A DNA stretch of 64,000 bases from Azovibrio restrictus DSM 23866 (GCF_000429665.1 NZ_AUCH01000007.1:1-64000); one strand, 5' to 3'. Shown: positions 1 through 8,938, counted from the stretch's first letter. Notes: generated by a model not told the origin, from the letters alone. Translations and numbers: made by a program.

Positions 1-42
1 GAAAAGAAACTGAGTCGTACCGCCTTTGCCATTGCCGGCTGA
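1..42 (+). CDS. possible C-terminal end of a truncated CDS
   Basis: Frame 1 is open from the window edge to a TGA at 40-42 (about 13 residues). Too little is present to name a product, and frame 3 is also open here, so the call is tentative. From 43 to 331 I see no convincing gene; the short plus-strand frame at 105-326 has no clear ribosome binding site and no recognisable family. Confidence 0.2.
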   Translation, partial: EKKLSRTAFAIAG

Positions 43-331
43 AAGGAAACCCCATGTTCCTGTTGTTTCCCCTCCCGCGTTTGCTTTGAGACTGATCGCC
101 CATCATGGCTAAACGGATCGCACCGACACGGATTGACGCCGATAACTCTTCCGGCAGCTTGCCTGCCGCTTGTACCGATTGGCGCACCGTGAGCAGATTC
201 CATGTCGGCACGGGTCATAGAGAACCCACACCAGATGCCGGATATACGACTGCATGCGCTTTCCAGCTGCCAAACCTATCGTTCAGTTTCCTTGATTTCC
301 GGGGGAGTCCATATACGCAGGGTTAGATGCT

Positions 332-616
332 TTACTCATAACCACGCCCAGCCCAGAGAAACATAGCCATAATCGCCCAAGGGTTTGCAGGTTTTGGCCC
401 GGGACGGACGCCAAAATCGGAATCATCAGCCCAAGACTTTGCAGCAAGCAGAAATTCTTGAATCGTTTGATTTGCCCATTCACCTTGGAAGCCATCTGGG
501 CTAAGTGCGACCATCTCTGATGCAGCACGATCCTCCGCCAATAAACCCACAAAGAAGAGAAAGGACGATTCGTCTTTCACAGCCAGCAAAGATTCAAAGA
601 GTGCGTCGTGGGACAT
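332..616 (-). CDS. DUF7660-like small protein
   Basis: A 94-residue soluble protein of unknown function. An N-terminal LFESLLAVKDE segment, a central W-x-N-x-TI-x-x-FLxAA block and an NPW...FLWAGRGYE end match the pattern I associate with the DUF7660 family (small bacterial proteins, some next to toxins or effectors; from memory, not searched). The ATG at 616 is chosen over an upstream GTG at 622. It lies 18 bp downstream of the TIR-domain gene on the same strand, so the two are probably cotranscribed. A partner, antidote or modulator role for the TIR protein is inference. Codon use is more AT-rich than in the bulk of the window. Confidence 0.6.
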   Translation of the reverse strand: MSHDALFESLLAVKDESSFLFFVGLLAEDRAASEMVALSPDGFQGEWANQTIQEFLLAAKSWADDSDFGVRPGPKPANPWAIMAMFLWAGRGYE

Positions 617-634
617 ATGCACCTAACGCCCAGG

Positions 635-1690
635 TTAGGTGACGCCAGAGGTTTCATTGAGCCGTACGCGCTCAAGTATAAAGTCAGCCACTTTTTCTGG
701 TGTATGCACCCTGGCGTCAATATAACCATCGAGCGAAAAAAGGCCTTCAACCGGAGCATCATCAAAGCGAACGAACATTAGTTGGTCATCTCTCTTTGAT
801 TTAATCAGGTCACGAATAGCTCGCCACTCAAGGCCGCACCATTGTTTCTCTGTGTAAGATTCACACAGAAAAATGACGATCAGGTCGGAGCGATTTCTGT
901 AAATATCTTGAAGAAAAATATCTAGATTTGGCCTGGACAGTTGCGCCTGATAGTCATAGTCATAGAATATCGAGTCTGCTGGTAGTGCAGGCCGAAGCTT
1001 GTCTACAACTGTTGAAACGAAACTACGCCTATCTCCAGGAAATGAGACTGCAACTTTAAAATTTAGGTTATCTGCCGACATCGTTGATCGATCTGACTTA
1101 GTAATTCGCCGCTCCACGTAGAGTCGCTCCAGGGCAATAAGAGAAAGCGAGAACGGGTCAGGCTCAATCTGCTGAGAACGCTCCCTTCCCGGATTTGTCA
1201 TCGAAAGATGAAAAATTAGATAGTTCAACCAAACAGCTAACGGATTATTGTTCGACGTGACCGTTGGTTTGGCTAAATCCAACCTTTTCTTTTCGTTTTC
1301 AATGATTTCTGAAGTTGCTCTAATTTGAAGCAGAGTGGCTTCATCCTCATCGAATAAAGATCCGGCTCGTTGTGCCATTCGTAAAAACAAATCCAGCCCT
1401 TCGCCTTCGAGCAAGCCGTAACATGACAAAGCAGCACCCCTTATTCCCCATTTGAGGTCGCTGGAGACAAGATCGTTTTGAAACTTTAGTAGTGCGCCAT
1501 CACCACCCAGTGTGCCATAGTACTGCCACAACATTATGGCGTGGTTTGGCTTCATAAATGGGCGATTGAAGCTGGTGCCATCCTGTGTAACAAATAGAAG
1601 CGAGAGTTTTAGAGGATAAAATTTCCCAGACTCTGTCTCAAACGAACTGATTAAACGGCGAATCTCGTCTGTTTTCTCGTGCAGGGGCAT
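635..1690 (-). CDS. TIR-domain protein with unknown N-terminal domain
   Basis: A 351-residue protein. Residues ~211-345 look like a bacterial TIR domain: a first strand with FKVAVSFPGD, an IFYDYDY segment, an IYRNRSDLIVIFLCESY strand, WCGLEW with Glu288 at the position of the catalytic glutamate of NAD-cleaving TIR domains, and VRFDDAPVEG before the last helix. Residues 1-205 match nothing I recognise and may sense a trigger. No signal peptide or membrane segment is visible. The ATG at 1690 follows GGAG at good spacing and is preferred to the GTG at 1696. It pairs with the downstream DUF7660-like gene in an AT-richer patch, as expected for a transferred defence gene. Catalytic activity is inferred from the motif only. 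Confidence 0.8.
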   Translation of the reverse strand: MPLHEKTDEIRRLISSFETESGKFYPLKLSLLFVTQDGTSFNRPFMKPNHAIMLWQYYGTLGGDGALLKFQNDLVSSDLKWGIRGAALSCYGLLEGEGLDLFLRMAQRAGSLFDEDEATLLQIRATSEIIENEKKRLDLAKPTVTSNNNPLAVWLNYLIFHLSMTNPGRERSQQIEPDPFSLSLIALERLYVERRITKSDRSTMSADNLNFKVAVSFPGDRRSFVSTVVDKLRPALPADSIFYDYDYQAQLSRPNLDIFLQDIYRNRSDLIVIFLCESYTEKQWCGLEWRAIRDLIKSKRDDQLMFVRFDDAPVEGLFSLDGYIDARVHTPEKVADFILERVRLNETSGVT

Positions 1691-2166
1691 TGACACTCCG
1701 CTGGTGATTTAATGGTAACGAATGCTGAATAATTGAAAACAGCTCCAAGATTTTCTGAAAATCGCCAAAAGTTGCCAATGGAATTGTACGCCAGCTTTCG
1801 GGCGATTCAGCCTCCTGGCAGCTCTTGGCCGAGTGCAGGCGTTGCCAGCATGCCAACTCACCAGTCGATTCAACCAAAATCCGCCTCTTCCGTAACAAAA
1901 GCTACGGAAGGCCCGCGCTCCCCGGGCAAGCTTGTCTCGTCCTGCCCCGCAGGCGCCGACCTTCGGGCTGGTTGTGACTTCATTCACGGAGACCGCCATG
2001 CAAGCCATGCGTTTTTTCATCGACACCCATGACCGCCAGTCCGGGGAAAATAGGGGTCAGATCCCAATTATTAAGAGCAACCCGGCTGTTCTGGCATCAA
2101 CTTGGACTTTTTCGGTCATGGCAAATATCCGGGGCAGCTTCGCGTTTTCATAGACGTGTGGCGAAT
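1691..2166. other. intergenic region with truncated gene-start duplicate
   Basis: No gene is supported here. It holds the left copy of a direct repeat (1887-2044) that includes the leader and first ~15 codons of a DUF4242 gene and then diverges. Just after it, near 2050-2070, comes a GGGGTCAGATCCC-type stretch of the sort often seen around transposon remnants; no transposase is present. Confidence 0.5.
1887..2044 (+). repeat. direct repeat, left copy (158 bp)
   Basis: Near-identical to 3289-3448. The differences I can see are C/T at the fourth position from the shared start, two single-base indels and one A/G change. The copy includes the complete leader of the DUF4242 gene and its ATG, then breaks off after the codons for DRQSG, where the sequence becomes unrelated. 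It is therefore a non-functional 5' fragment. Confidence 0.9.
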
Positions 2167-3024
2167 TTACTCTTTTGGCCCCGGCAACGTCCCCGACTGT
2201 TGAACCAGTTTCTTCTCTTCCGCCTTGACCCGCCGCTCCAGCTTCTTGATGTCCTCTTCCGGCGGCAGTTGCTCCGGCTTGATACCGCGCTGGCCGAGCA
2301 TCTCGCGCACGCTTTCGTTGTTTTGCACATGCTCGCGGGTGATGGCGCGTTCGCCTTGCAGGTTGTCCTGGTTGACGTTGTGATTGGTGATTTCGGTCGC
2401 CAGGTTCTTGGCAGCGATAGTCAGGGTAGGCAGAAAGTCGGCCAGCGGGCGGGCCTTGGTGATGCCGAAACGGTCTTTCATGGCCTGGGTGGTGTGGCCG
2501 CCGAAGAGGGCTGCATCGCCTTGTGAGCGGATGCGGCCGAAGCCGGCGTCGTCAACGCCGCGTTCGTAGATGTTCTGGGACAGTGTCTTTTCCGATTCGC
2601 GCAGGCGTTCACGGGCATCGAGCCTGGCTTGCAGGCGCATGCGGTCCTCGATCAGCTCCTGTTTGCGAGTCTGGATGGCGAAGTAGCTTTGGGCGAAGGC
2701 AATCGCTTCCTTGCGCGGATCGCCGTTCTGGGCGATCAGGTAGCAGGCGTAGCGGGTGAGCATGTAGTCGTCGACCTGGCGCTGGCCGCCCTTGCCGATC
2801 TCGATCATTTTCGTGACGCCACGAAAATGATCGCTGACCGCGTAGCCCGTGGTTTCGCAGGATTCGATGGCGCGCTTGATGGCGGTCTGGAAATTCTCCC
2901 AGCGCACGTAGCCAAGCGGTTCCATCAGGTCGCGGGCAAACCAGAATTCGATGCCTTCTTCTGGCGTTTGCTGGCCTAGCGCATCGAATCGGTTCTTGAG
3001 TAATTGAATCGAACTGGAGTGCAT
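2167..3024 (-). CDS. dinD: DNA-damage-inducible protein D (DinD)
   Basis: A 285-residue DinD-family protein. In E. coli DinD is SOS-induced and limits RecA filament activity. The N-terminal ~110 residues form the BRO-N-like domain (EFWFARDLMEPLGY, then the hallmark DDYMLTRYACYLIAQNGDP and an AQSYFAIQTRKQEL helix). The C-terminal half is charged and helical (ITREHVQNNESVREMLGQRGI, EEDIKKLERRVKAEEKK). It sits between two direct repeats and is transcribed toward the TIR unit. I could not find a clear LexA box upstream of its start. A perfect 14-bp inverted repeat lies inside the coding region at 2802-2833. Confidence 0.9.
   Translation of the reverse strand: MHSSSIQLLKNRFDALGQQTPEEGIEFWFARDLMEPLGYVRWENFQTAIKRAIESCETTGYAVSDHFRGVTKMIEIGKGGQRQVDDYMLTRYACYLIAQNGDPRKEAIAFAQSYFAIQTRKQELIEDRMRLQARLDARERLRESEKTLSQNIYERGVDDAGFGRIRSQGDAALFGGHTTQAMKDRFGITKARPLADFLPTLTIAAKNLATEITNHNVNQDNLQGERAITREHVQNNESVREMLGQRGIKPEQLPPEEDIKKLERRVKAEEKKLVQQSGTLPGPKE
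2802..2833. repeat. perfect inverted repeat inside dinD
   Basis: Arms 2802-2815 and 2820-2833 are exact reverse complements of 14 bp separated by 4 nt. The arms encode the SDHFRG and TKMIEI portions of the conserved BRO-N region, so the symmetry may be coincidental to protein constraint or may form an mRNA hairpin. Confidence 0.75.
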
Positions 3025-3288
3025 AGCGACGCCCTTTCATTCATGTTCATGCCTGGCTTCGACAACGGCGAGGGCCTTTACCACGCCTTCGGGATGCAAA
3101 CGCCTCGGCAAGCCTCGACATTCCAGCCGGATACCCGTTCGCCCGGAATATCCCTGGAAAGGACATCATGTTATTTGAATGAACAGGGGTTGCGAAGTGG
3201 CACCGCATATCGTCACCAGCAAGCCAGCATTTCTGGCAATAGATGCAGCCCCTACCTCCAAGGAAGCTGGCGGTCCGACACCCAGGCC

Positions 3289-3401
3289 CTTCTGTAACAA
3301 AAGCTACGGAAGGCCCGCGCTCCCCCGGGCAAGCTTGTCTCCGTCCTGCCCCGCAGGCGCCGGCCTTCGGGCTGGTTGTGACTTCATTCACGGAGACCGC
3401 C
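3289..3401 (+). promoter_or_regulatory. candidate structured 5' leader of the DUF4242 gene
   Basis: Four consecutive short inverted repeats precede the start codon: 3289-3296 with 3305-3312; 3313-3317 with 3326-3330; 3345-3349 with 3353-3357; and 3360-3365 with 3370-3375, the last closing a TTCG tetraloop. A GGAG ribosome binding site follows at about 3391. The leader is preserved in the left duplicate except for one pair lost in the TTCG hairpin. A riboswitch or thermosensor role is speculation. Confidence 0.4.
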
Positions 3402-3448
3402 ATGCAAGCCATGCGTTTTTTCATCGACACCCATGACCGCCAGTCCGG
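3289..3448 (+). repeat. direct repeat, right copy (160 bp)
   Basis: Right copy of the repeat at 1887-2044. Here it continues without a break into the intact DUF4242 gene, so this copy is likely the original and the left copy a duplication. The two copies bracket dinD. Confidence 0.9.
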
Positions 3449-3704
3449 CACCTTTCCCCAGGAGCTCAGCCGCGACGATTTCGAGAGTTTCTACCGCCTC
3501 TACGAGCAGGCCTGTTACGCGGAGGAGGTGGTGCCCATCCGCATCCACCTGAGTTACGACGCGGGCAAGGCCTTCTGCCTGAACATGGCGGCGGATGCGG
3601 AGGCGGTGCGCCGGGCCCATGCCCGGGTGGGGCTGCCCTTCGACGGCATCACCGAGGTCAGCACCGCCACCCCCGGGGATACCTTCTTCCGCCGCGCCCC
3701 CTGA
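3402..3704 (+). CDS. DUF4242 domain protein
   Basis: A 100-residue protein starting MQAMRFFIDTHDRQ, the typical opening of DUF4242 proteins, which are small ferredoxin-fold proteins; one Streptomyces member was described as nickel-binding. It keeps the acidic middle, a YEQACYAEEVVPIRIHL strand and a C-terminal AHARVGLPFDGITEV block. The ATG at 3402 follows GGAGACC. No signal peptide is visible, so it is probably cytoplasmic. A truncated second copy of its 5' end lies 1.4 kb upstream. The metal ligand set cannot be assigned from sequence alone. Confidence 0.85.
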   Translation: MQAMRFFIDTHDRQSGTFPQELSRDDFESFYRLYEQACYAEEVVPIRIHLSYDAGKAFCLNMAADAEAVRRAHARVGLPFDGITEVSTATPGDTFFRRAP

Positions 3705-3710
3705 GCAACC

Positions 3711-3735
3711 GGCCGGGGCCGCGCCCCGGCCTTTC
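3711..3735 (+). terminator. hairpin terminator after the DUF4242 gene
   Basis: A 9-bp perfect stem (3711-3719 with 3723-3731) and 3-nt loop is followed by TTTCTT. It separates the DUF4242 gene from the peroxidase gene, although the T-run is short. Confidence 0.6.
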
Positions 3736-3752
3736 TTCGCGAGGAGATTCCC

Positions 3753-5042
3753 ATGGAAACAGGTCTGTTCGATGTGCTGGGCGTGGCCGGGCCTGCCCTG
3801 CTGCTGGCCCTGGTGGTGCTGGTGTCCATGGTGCACCTGGAGCTGGGCCCCTTCACTCACCTGGAAACCCCGGGCAAGTGGCTGCTCACCGCCGCCCTGG
3901 GGGCCGGGGTGCTGGCCTTCATCTTCAAGATGAGCGTGGCCCTGTACCTGAACCCCAAGCCGGACCGGCTGCTGGTGCTGCCCCATCCGGATTTCAGCCG
4001 CCGGGCCGCCGCCCTGCCGGGACCAGCGGCGGTGCTGCAGTACCAGCCCTACCAGTGGCAGGCCCTGCCGGCCCGAGCGCCGGGGGCGGCCACTGATCCG
4101 GCCCTGGTGGAGCTGGGGCGGCAGCTCTTCAACGAAACCGCCCTGTCCGCCGATGGCCGTCTGACCTGTGCCTCCTGCCATGACCTGCTGGCAGCGGCGG
4201 GGGCCGACGGCCAGCCCCAGGCCGTGGGCATAGGGGCCCAGGTGGGGCCGCGCAATTCCCCCACGGTGTGGAATTCGGGCTTCCAGTCGGTGCTGTTCTG
4301 GGATGGCCGCGCTCCTTCCCTGGAGGCCCAGGCCACCGGCCCCATCCTGAATCCGGTGGAAATGGGCCTGAGTTCCGGGGCCGAGGCGGAGCGGCGCCTG
4401 CAGGCCCTGCCTGCTTACGGCCCGGCGTTCCGGCAGGCCTTCGGGGACCCGGACATCAGCTTCACCCGGGTGGCCCGGGCCCTGGCCGCCTACGAGCGCA
4501 CCCTGGTCACCGCCGACAGCCCCTACGACCGCTACGTGCAGGGCGACCAAAACGCCCTGGACCCGGCTCAGCTGCGGGGCATGCGCCTGTTCCAGGAAAC
4601 CGGCTGCATCAACTGCCACCGGGGCCCGGCCTTCAGCGATGCCAGCCTGCTGGAAAAGGGCGCGCCCCTGCGCATCTTCCCCGCCTTTCCCAATCCCCTG
4701 GCCCGCCGTTACGGGCTGGACCAGGAGGCCGGCCAACCCCCGGGGCCCCGGGCCTGGCGGGTGCCGTCCCTGCGCAACGTGGCCCTCACCGGGCCCTACT
4801 TCCACAATGGCCGGGTGCGGGAGTTGAAGGAGGCGATCCGCATCATGGCGGTGTCCCAGCTGGACGTGGCGGTGCCCGGCGTCACGCCGCGCCAGCGCTT
4901 CCTGTTCGGGGCCGACGGGCAGCTGCAGTCCGTCGCCCAGCGCAGCCTCAGCGAGGCGGACATCGACGACCTGGCGGCCTTCCTGGACGCCTTGAGCAGC
5001 GCCCGGCTGAAGACGGCCCTGAGCGGCCGGAGCGGAGCCTGA
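3753..5042 (+). CDS. membrane-anchored di-heme cytochrome c peroxidase (CCP/MauG family)
   Basis: A 429-residue protein with two N-terminal hydrophobic segments (~12-29 and ~43-65) followed by a periplasmic di-heme peroxidase domain. The heme-attachment sites are CASCH (139-143) and CINCH (285-289); PYFHNGRV and the PSLRNVALTG stretch are typical of bacterial CCPs. The likely reaction is reduction of periplasmic hydrogen peroxide with electrons from small cytochromes c. Having membrane segments in front of the peroxidase is unlike soluble CcpA enzymes. A GAGGAG site precedes the ATG. The Crp/Fnr gene starts 3 bp after the stop, so the two form an operon. Confidence 0.88.
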   Translation: METGLFDVLGVAGPALLLALVVLVSMVHLELGPFTHLETPGKWLLTAALGAGVLAFIFKMSVALYLNPKPDRLLVLPHPDFSRRAAALPGPAAVLQYQPYQWQALPARAPGAATDPALVELGRQLFNETALSADGRLTCASCHDLLAAAGADGQPQAVGIGAQVGPRNSPTVWNSGFQSVLFWDGRAPSLEAQATGPILNPVEMGLSSGAEAERRLQALPAYGPAFRQAFGDPDISFTRVARALAAYERTLVTADSPYDRYVQGDQNALDPAQLRGMRLFQETGCINCHRGPAFSDASLLEKGAPLRIFPAFPNPLARRYGLDQEAGQPPGPRAWRVPSLRNVALTGPYFHNGRVRELKEAIRIMAVSQLDVAVPGVTPRQRFLFGADGQLQSVAQRSLSEADIDDLAAFLDALSSARLKTALSGRSGA

Positions 5043-5045
5043 CCC

Positions 5046-5762
5046 ATGCGGGCGGAATTGCTAGACTGGCGCTTTCCGCCACCGCCCAAGCCCATGGAAA
5101 GCCCTGCCCTGGAATCCCTGGAAGTCTTCCGCCGGCTCTCGGGGCCGGGTCTGCAACTGCTCCACGCGGGCGTGCAGCGCCTGCACCTGCCCCGGCACAC
5201 CCAGGCCCTCTACAAGGGGCAGGCCATTTCCGGCGCCTATTTCGTGCTCAGCGGCCGGCTGCGGGTGTTCTCCCTGTCGCCGGAAGGCAGCGAGGCCAGC
5301 CTGTATTTCATCGACCCCGGGGAAACCTGCATCTTCGCCCTCAACAGCCTGTTCAACGACCTGAGCTACCCGGCCTGGGTGGAGGCGGAGAGCGATACCA
5401 CCCTGGCCCTGGTGCCCGGCCCCCTGTTCCGGCGCCTGTTCCAGCAGGAACCCGGGATCCAGGACATGACCGTGCGCGCCCTGTCCACCCTGGTGTTCCG
5501 CCTGATGCGGGAGCTGGAGGATGTGCATGCCTACAAGCTGGAGCAGCGGCTGGCCAACCTGCTGCTGTTGCGCGCCAACACCCAGGGAGAGATCGCCATG
5601 ACCCAGGAACAAATCGCCCATCACCTGGGCAGCACCCGGGAGGTGATTGCCCGGCTGCTGCGGGGCATGGTTGCGGCCCGGCTGCTGCAGACCCGGCGGG
5701 GCCGCATCCAGCTCCTGGACCGGAACGGGCTGTCCCGGCTGCTGGGCCAGCCCGCCGGCTGA
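5046..5762 (+). CDS. Crp/Fnr family transcriptional regulator
   Basis: A 238-residue regulator. Residues ~30-145 form a cyclic-nucleotide-binding-type beta roll (ISGAYFVLSGRLRVFS, then FIDPGETCIFALNSLF). The C-terminal ~80 residues carry a winged helix with MTQEQIAHHLGSTREVIARLL as recognition region. There is no N-terminal cysteine cluster, so it is not an Fe-S FNR; the ligand is unknown, with heme, a nucleotide or a redox signal all possible. An internal ATG at 5094 is an alternative start. It follows the peroxidase gene by 3 bp, which suggests control linked to oxidative or electron-acceptor conditions. Confidence 0.87.
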   Translation: MRAELLDWRFPPPPKPMESPALESLEVFRRLSGPGLQLLHAGVQRLHLPRHTQALYKGQAISGAYFVLSGRLRVFSLSPEGSEASLYFIDPGETCIFALNSLFNDLSYPAWVEAESDTTLALVPGPLFRRLFQQEPGIQDMTVRALSTLVFRLMRELEDVHAYKLEQRLANLLLLRANTQGEIAMTQEQIAHHLGSTREVIARLLRGMVAARLLQTRRGRIQLLDRNGLSRLLGQPAG

Positions 5763-5842
5763 AAACCTGCCCGGCCGCCGGGTGCCTCAGGAAAGAAACC
5801 GGCAGGGCGGAAACGGCCCGCCCCCCTCTGGCCACCCCCGGC

Positions 5843-6721
5843 TCAGCCGGCCAGCGGCGCCCGCCGCCACAGTTTCAGGCGCACCTGCACGTCCACTTCC
5901 AGCCGGTTGAGCCGGGCCGCCCTAGCCCGGCCTTCGGCGCCTGCCAGATGCTGGTGGGGGGTCATGGCCAGCAGGCTGGCGATGGCTTCCTGGTTTTCCA
6001 GTGCCAGGGGATAGGCCAGGGTTTCCTCCCCTGCCGGAGTGAAGCCGGGGGGCGGCTGCAGGCTGACGGGTTTTTCCGGCTTGAGGCTGGGGTAGATGAC
6101 CTCCCGCAGCTGCAACAGATGCCCGGGACCCGCATCCACCTGGAGCAGCAGCCCGCCGGGTTTGAGCACCCGGGCGAATTCTTCATACACGGGAAAACCG
6201 AACAGGCAGAGGAGCCGGTCCATCTCCCCGTCGGGCACCGGCAGGTGGGCATTGCTACCCACCACCCAGGCCAGGCCCTGCCCCTGGCTGGCAAAGCGAT
6301 CCTGCCTGGCGGCGGCCAGAACCGCCCACTTGGAAATGTCCAGCCCCAGGATGGCGAGCCTGCCGGGCCCGGCCGCCTGCCCGGCCTCGGCCAGGCGGCG
6401 CAGGTAATAGCCTTCGCCGCAGCCGGCGTCCAGACAGTTCAGGGTGCTGCCAGCGGGGCGCTCCGCCAGGGTCAGGCGGCTGACGGCAGCGGCAATGGGC
6501 TGGTAATGGCCGGCATTGAGAAAGCTGCGCCGGGCGGCCACCATCTCCTTGCTGTCCCCCGGGTCCCGGGAACGTTTCTGCTGCACGGGGAGCAGATTCA
6601 CATAGCCCTGGGCTGCCTGATCGAAGGCGTGCCCCCGGGCGCAGCGCCAGCTGCCCCCCTGCCGTTCCAGGGGCAGGCCATCCAGGGGGCAGGTCAGGCG
6701 GTCATAGGGTCTGAGTTCCAT
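5843..6721 (-). CDS. rlmA: 23S rRNA (guanine-N1) methyltransferase, RlmA type
   Basis: A 292-residue RlmA-like enzyme, expected to methylate N1 of a guanine in 23S rRNA helix 35 using S-adenosylmethionine. The N-terminal zinc-binding module is recognisable (C11, C27, H31), but the residue aligned with the second cysteine of E. coli RlmA is Asp14. The family signature YVNLLPVQQKRSRDPGDS follows, then a SAM-binding LDAGCGEG (97-104). It starts 11 bp downstream of ilvN on the same strand with no visible ribosome binding site, so it is probably the last gene of the ilvBN transcript. Confidence 0.88.
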   Translation of the reverse strand: MELRPYDRLTCPLDGLPLERQGGSWRCARGHAFDQAAQGYVNLLPVQQKRSRDPGDSKEMVAARRSFLNAGHYQPIAAAVSRLTLAERPAGSTLNCLDAGCGEGYYLRRLAEAGQAAGPGRLAILGLDISKWAVLAAARQDRFASQGQGLAWVVGSNAHLPVPDGEMDRLLCLFGFPVYEEFARVLKPGGLLLQVDAGPGHLLQLREVIYPSLKPEKPVSLQPPPGFTPAGEETLAYPLALENQEAIASLLAMTPHQHLAGAEGRARAARLNRLEVDVQVRLKLWRRAPLAG

Positions 6722-6732
6722 GGGCCGGCATT

Positions 6733-7035
6733 CTATCCGTCCTGGCGGAAATGGGCGGCCAGACCGGTGAATACCGGGTGGTCGCCCCCGTGCAGGCGCA
6801 CGCCCTGCACGTCCTCCAGCTTTTCCACCTGGCGCAGCACCTGGGGCATGCGTTCGTCTTCCATCACCTTGAGCCAGATGCGGCTGTGCCGGCCGTCCCC
6901 CACGGGCAGGCAGGCTATGCCTTCCAGGTTGTAGGCGCGGCGGGAAAACAGGCCCACCACATGGGCCATCACTCCGGCATGGTTGTTCACGTCGATTTCC
7001 AGCACGGCGCTGGCGCGGGTTTGTGTCGTCATCAT
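6733..7035 (-). CDS. ilvN: acetolactate synthase small (regulatory) subunit
   Basis: A 100-residue protein with a single ACT domain (~9-85): VLEIDVNNHAGVMAHVVGLF, a NLEGIACLP strand and SRIWLKV. It binds the end-product valine and regulates the catalytic subunit IlvB. Its length matches the short E. coli IlvN rather than the ~160-residue IlvH. AAGGAGAAC precedes two consecutive ATG codons (7035 and 7032), and either may be used. A palindromic repeat element lies between it and ilvB. Confidence 0.9.
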   Translation of the reverse strand: MMTTQTRASAVLEIDVNNHAGVMAHVVGLFSRRAYNLEGIACLPVGDGRHSRIWLKVMEDERMPQVLRQVEKLEDVQGVRLHGGDHPVFTGLAAHFRQDG

Positions 7036-7058
7036 GTTCTCCTTGGCAGTCAATCTCG

Positions 7059-7190
7059 AAACCTCATTTGCCCCACAGCGACACGGAGCACACAGAGAAA
7101 AGACCATGCCGCCCCTGCCCCCCGGCGGGGCAAAGCAAGGGGACGGGCCCTGGCGTTCCTGTCCTTCTCCGGGTCCCTGTGCCGCTGTGG
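7059..7190. repeat. dispersed palindromic repeat, copy 1
   Basis: The left arm (~7059-7100) begins AAACCTCA, then 6 nt, then a CCACAG...ACACGGAG...CACAGAG series. The right arm (~7165-7190) is an imperfect reverse complement (CTTCTC...CCCTGTGCCGCTGTGG). The same design occurs at 47992-48147. It occupies the ilvB-ilvN gap and would form a long imperfect hairpin in the transcript. Confidence 0.65.
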
Positions 7191-7216
7191 CAAGCGCTGT
7201 GGCAAGACATGCCGGC

Positions 7217-8938
<1,722 letters not shown>

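Noticed and set aside
105..326. A 73-codon frame in the gene-poor left edge
   Set aside because: No ribosome binding site, no family likeness; I prefer to leave the region unassigned.
2050..2072. An insertion-sequence end suggested by a GGGGTCAGATCCC stretch
   Set aside because: No transposase, no matching inverted end and no target duplication could be found around it.
3025..3100. A LexA box upstream of dinD
   Set aside because: I looked for CTG-N10-CAG or similar near the start and saw none, so SOS control is not claimed.
3047..3451. A 134-codon minus-strand frame over the right repeat, with a similar one over the left repeat
   Set aside because: It looks duplicated only because the repeats are; the plus-strand DUF4242 gene explains the conserved sequence.
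4268..6934. An 888-codon plus-strand frame spanning ccp, the Crp/Fnr gene and rlmA
   Set aside because: Pro/Gly/Arg-rich composition, crosses three real genes in other frames.
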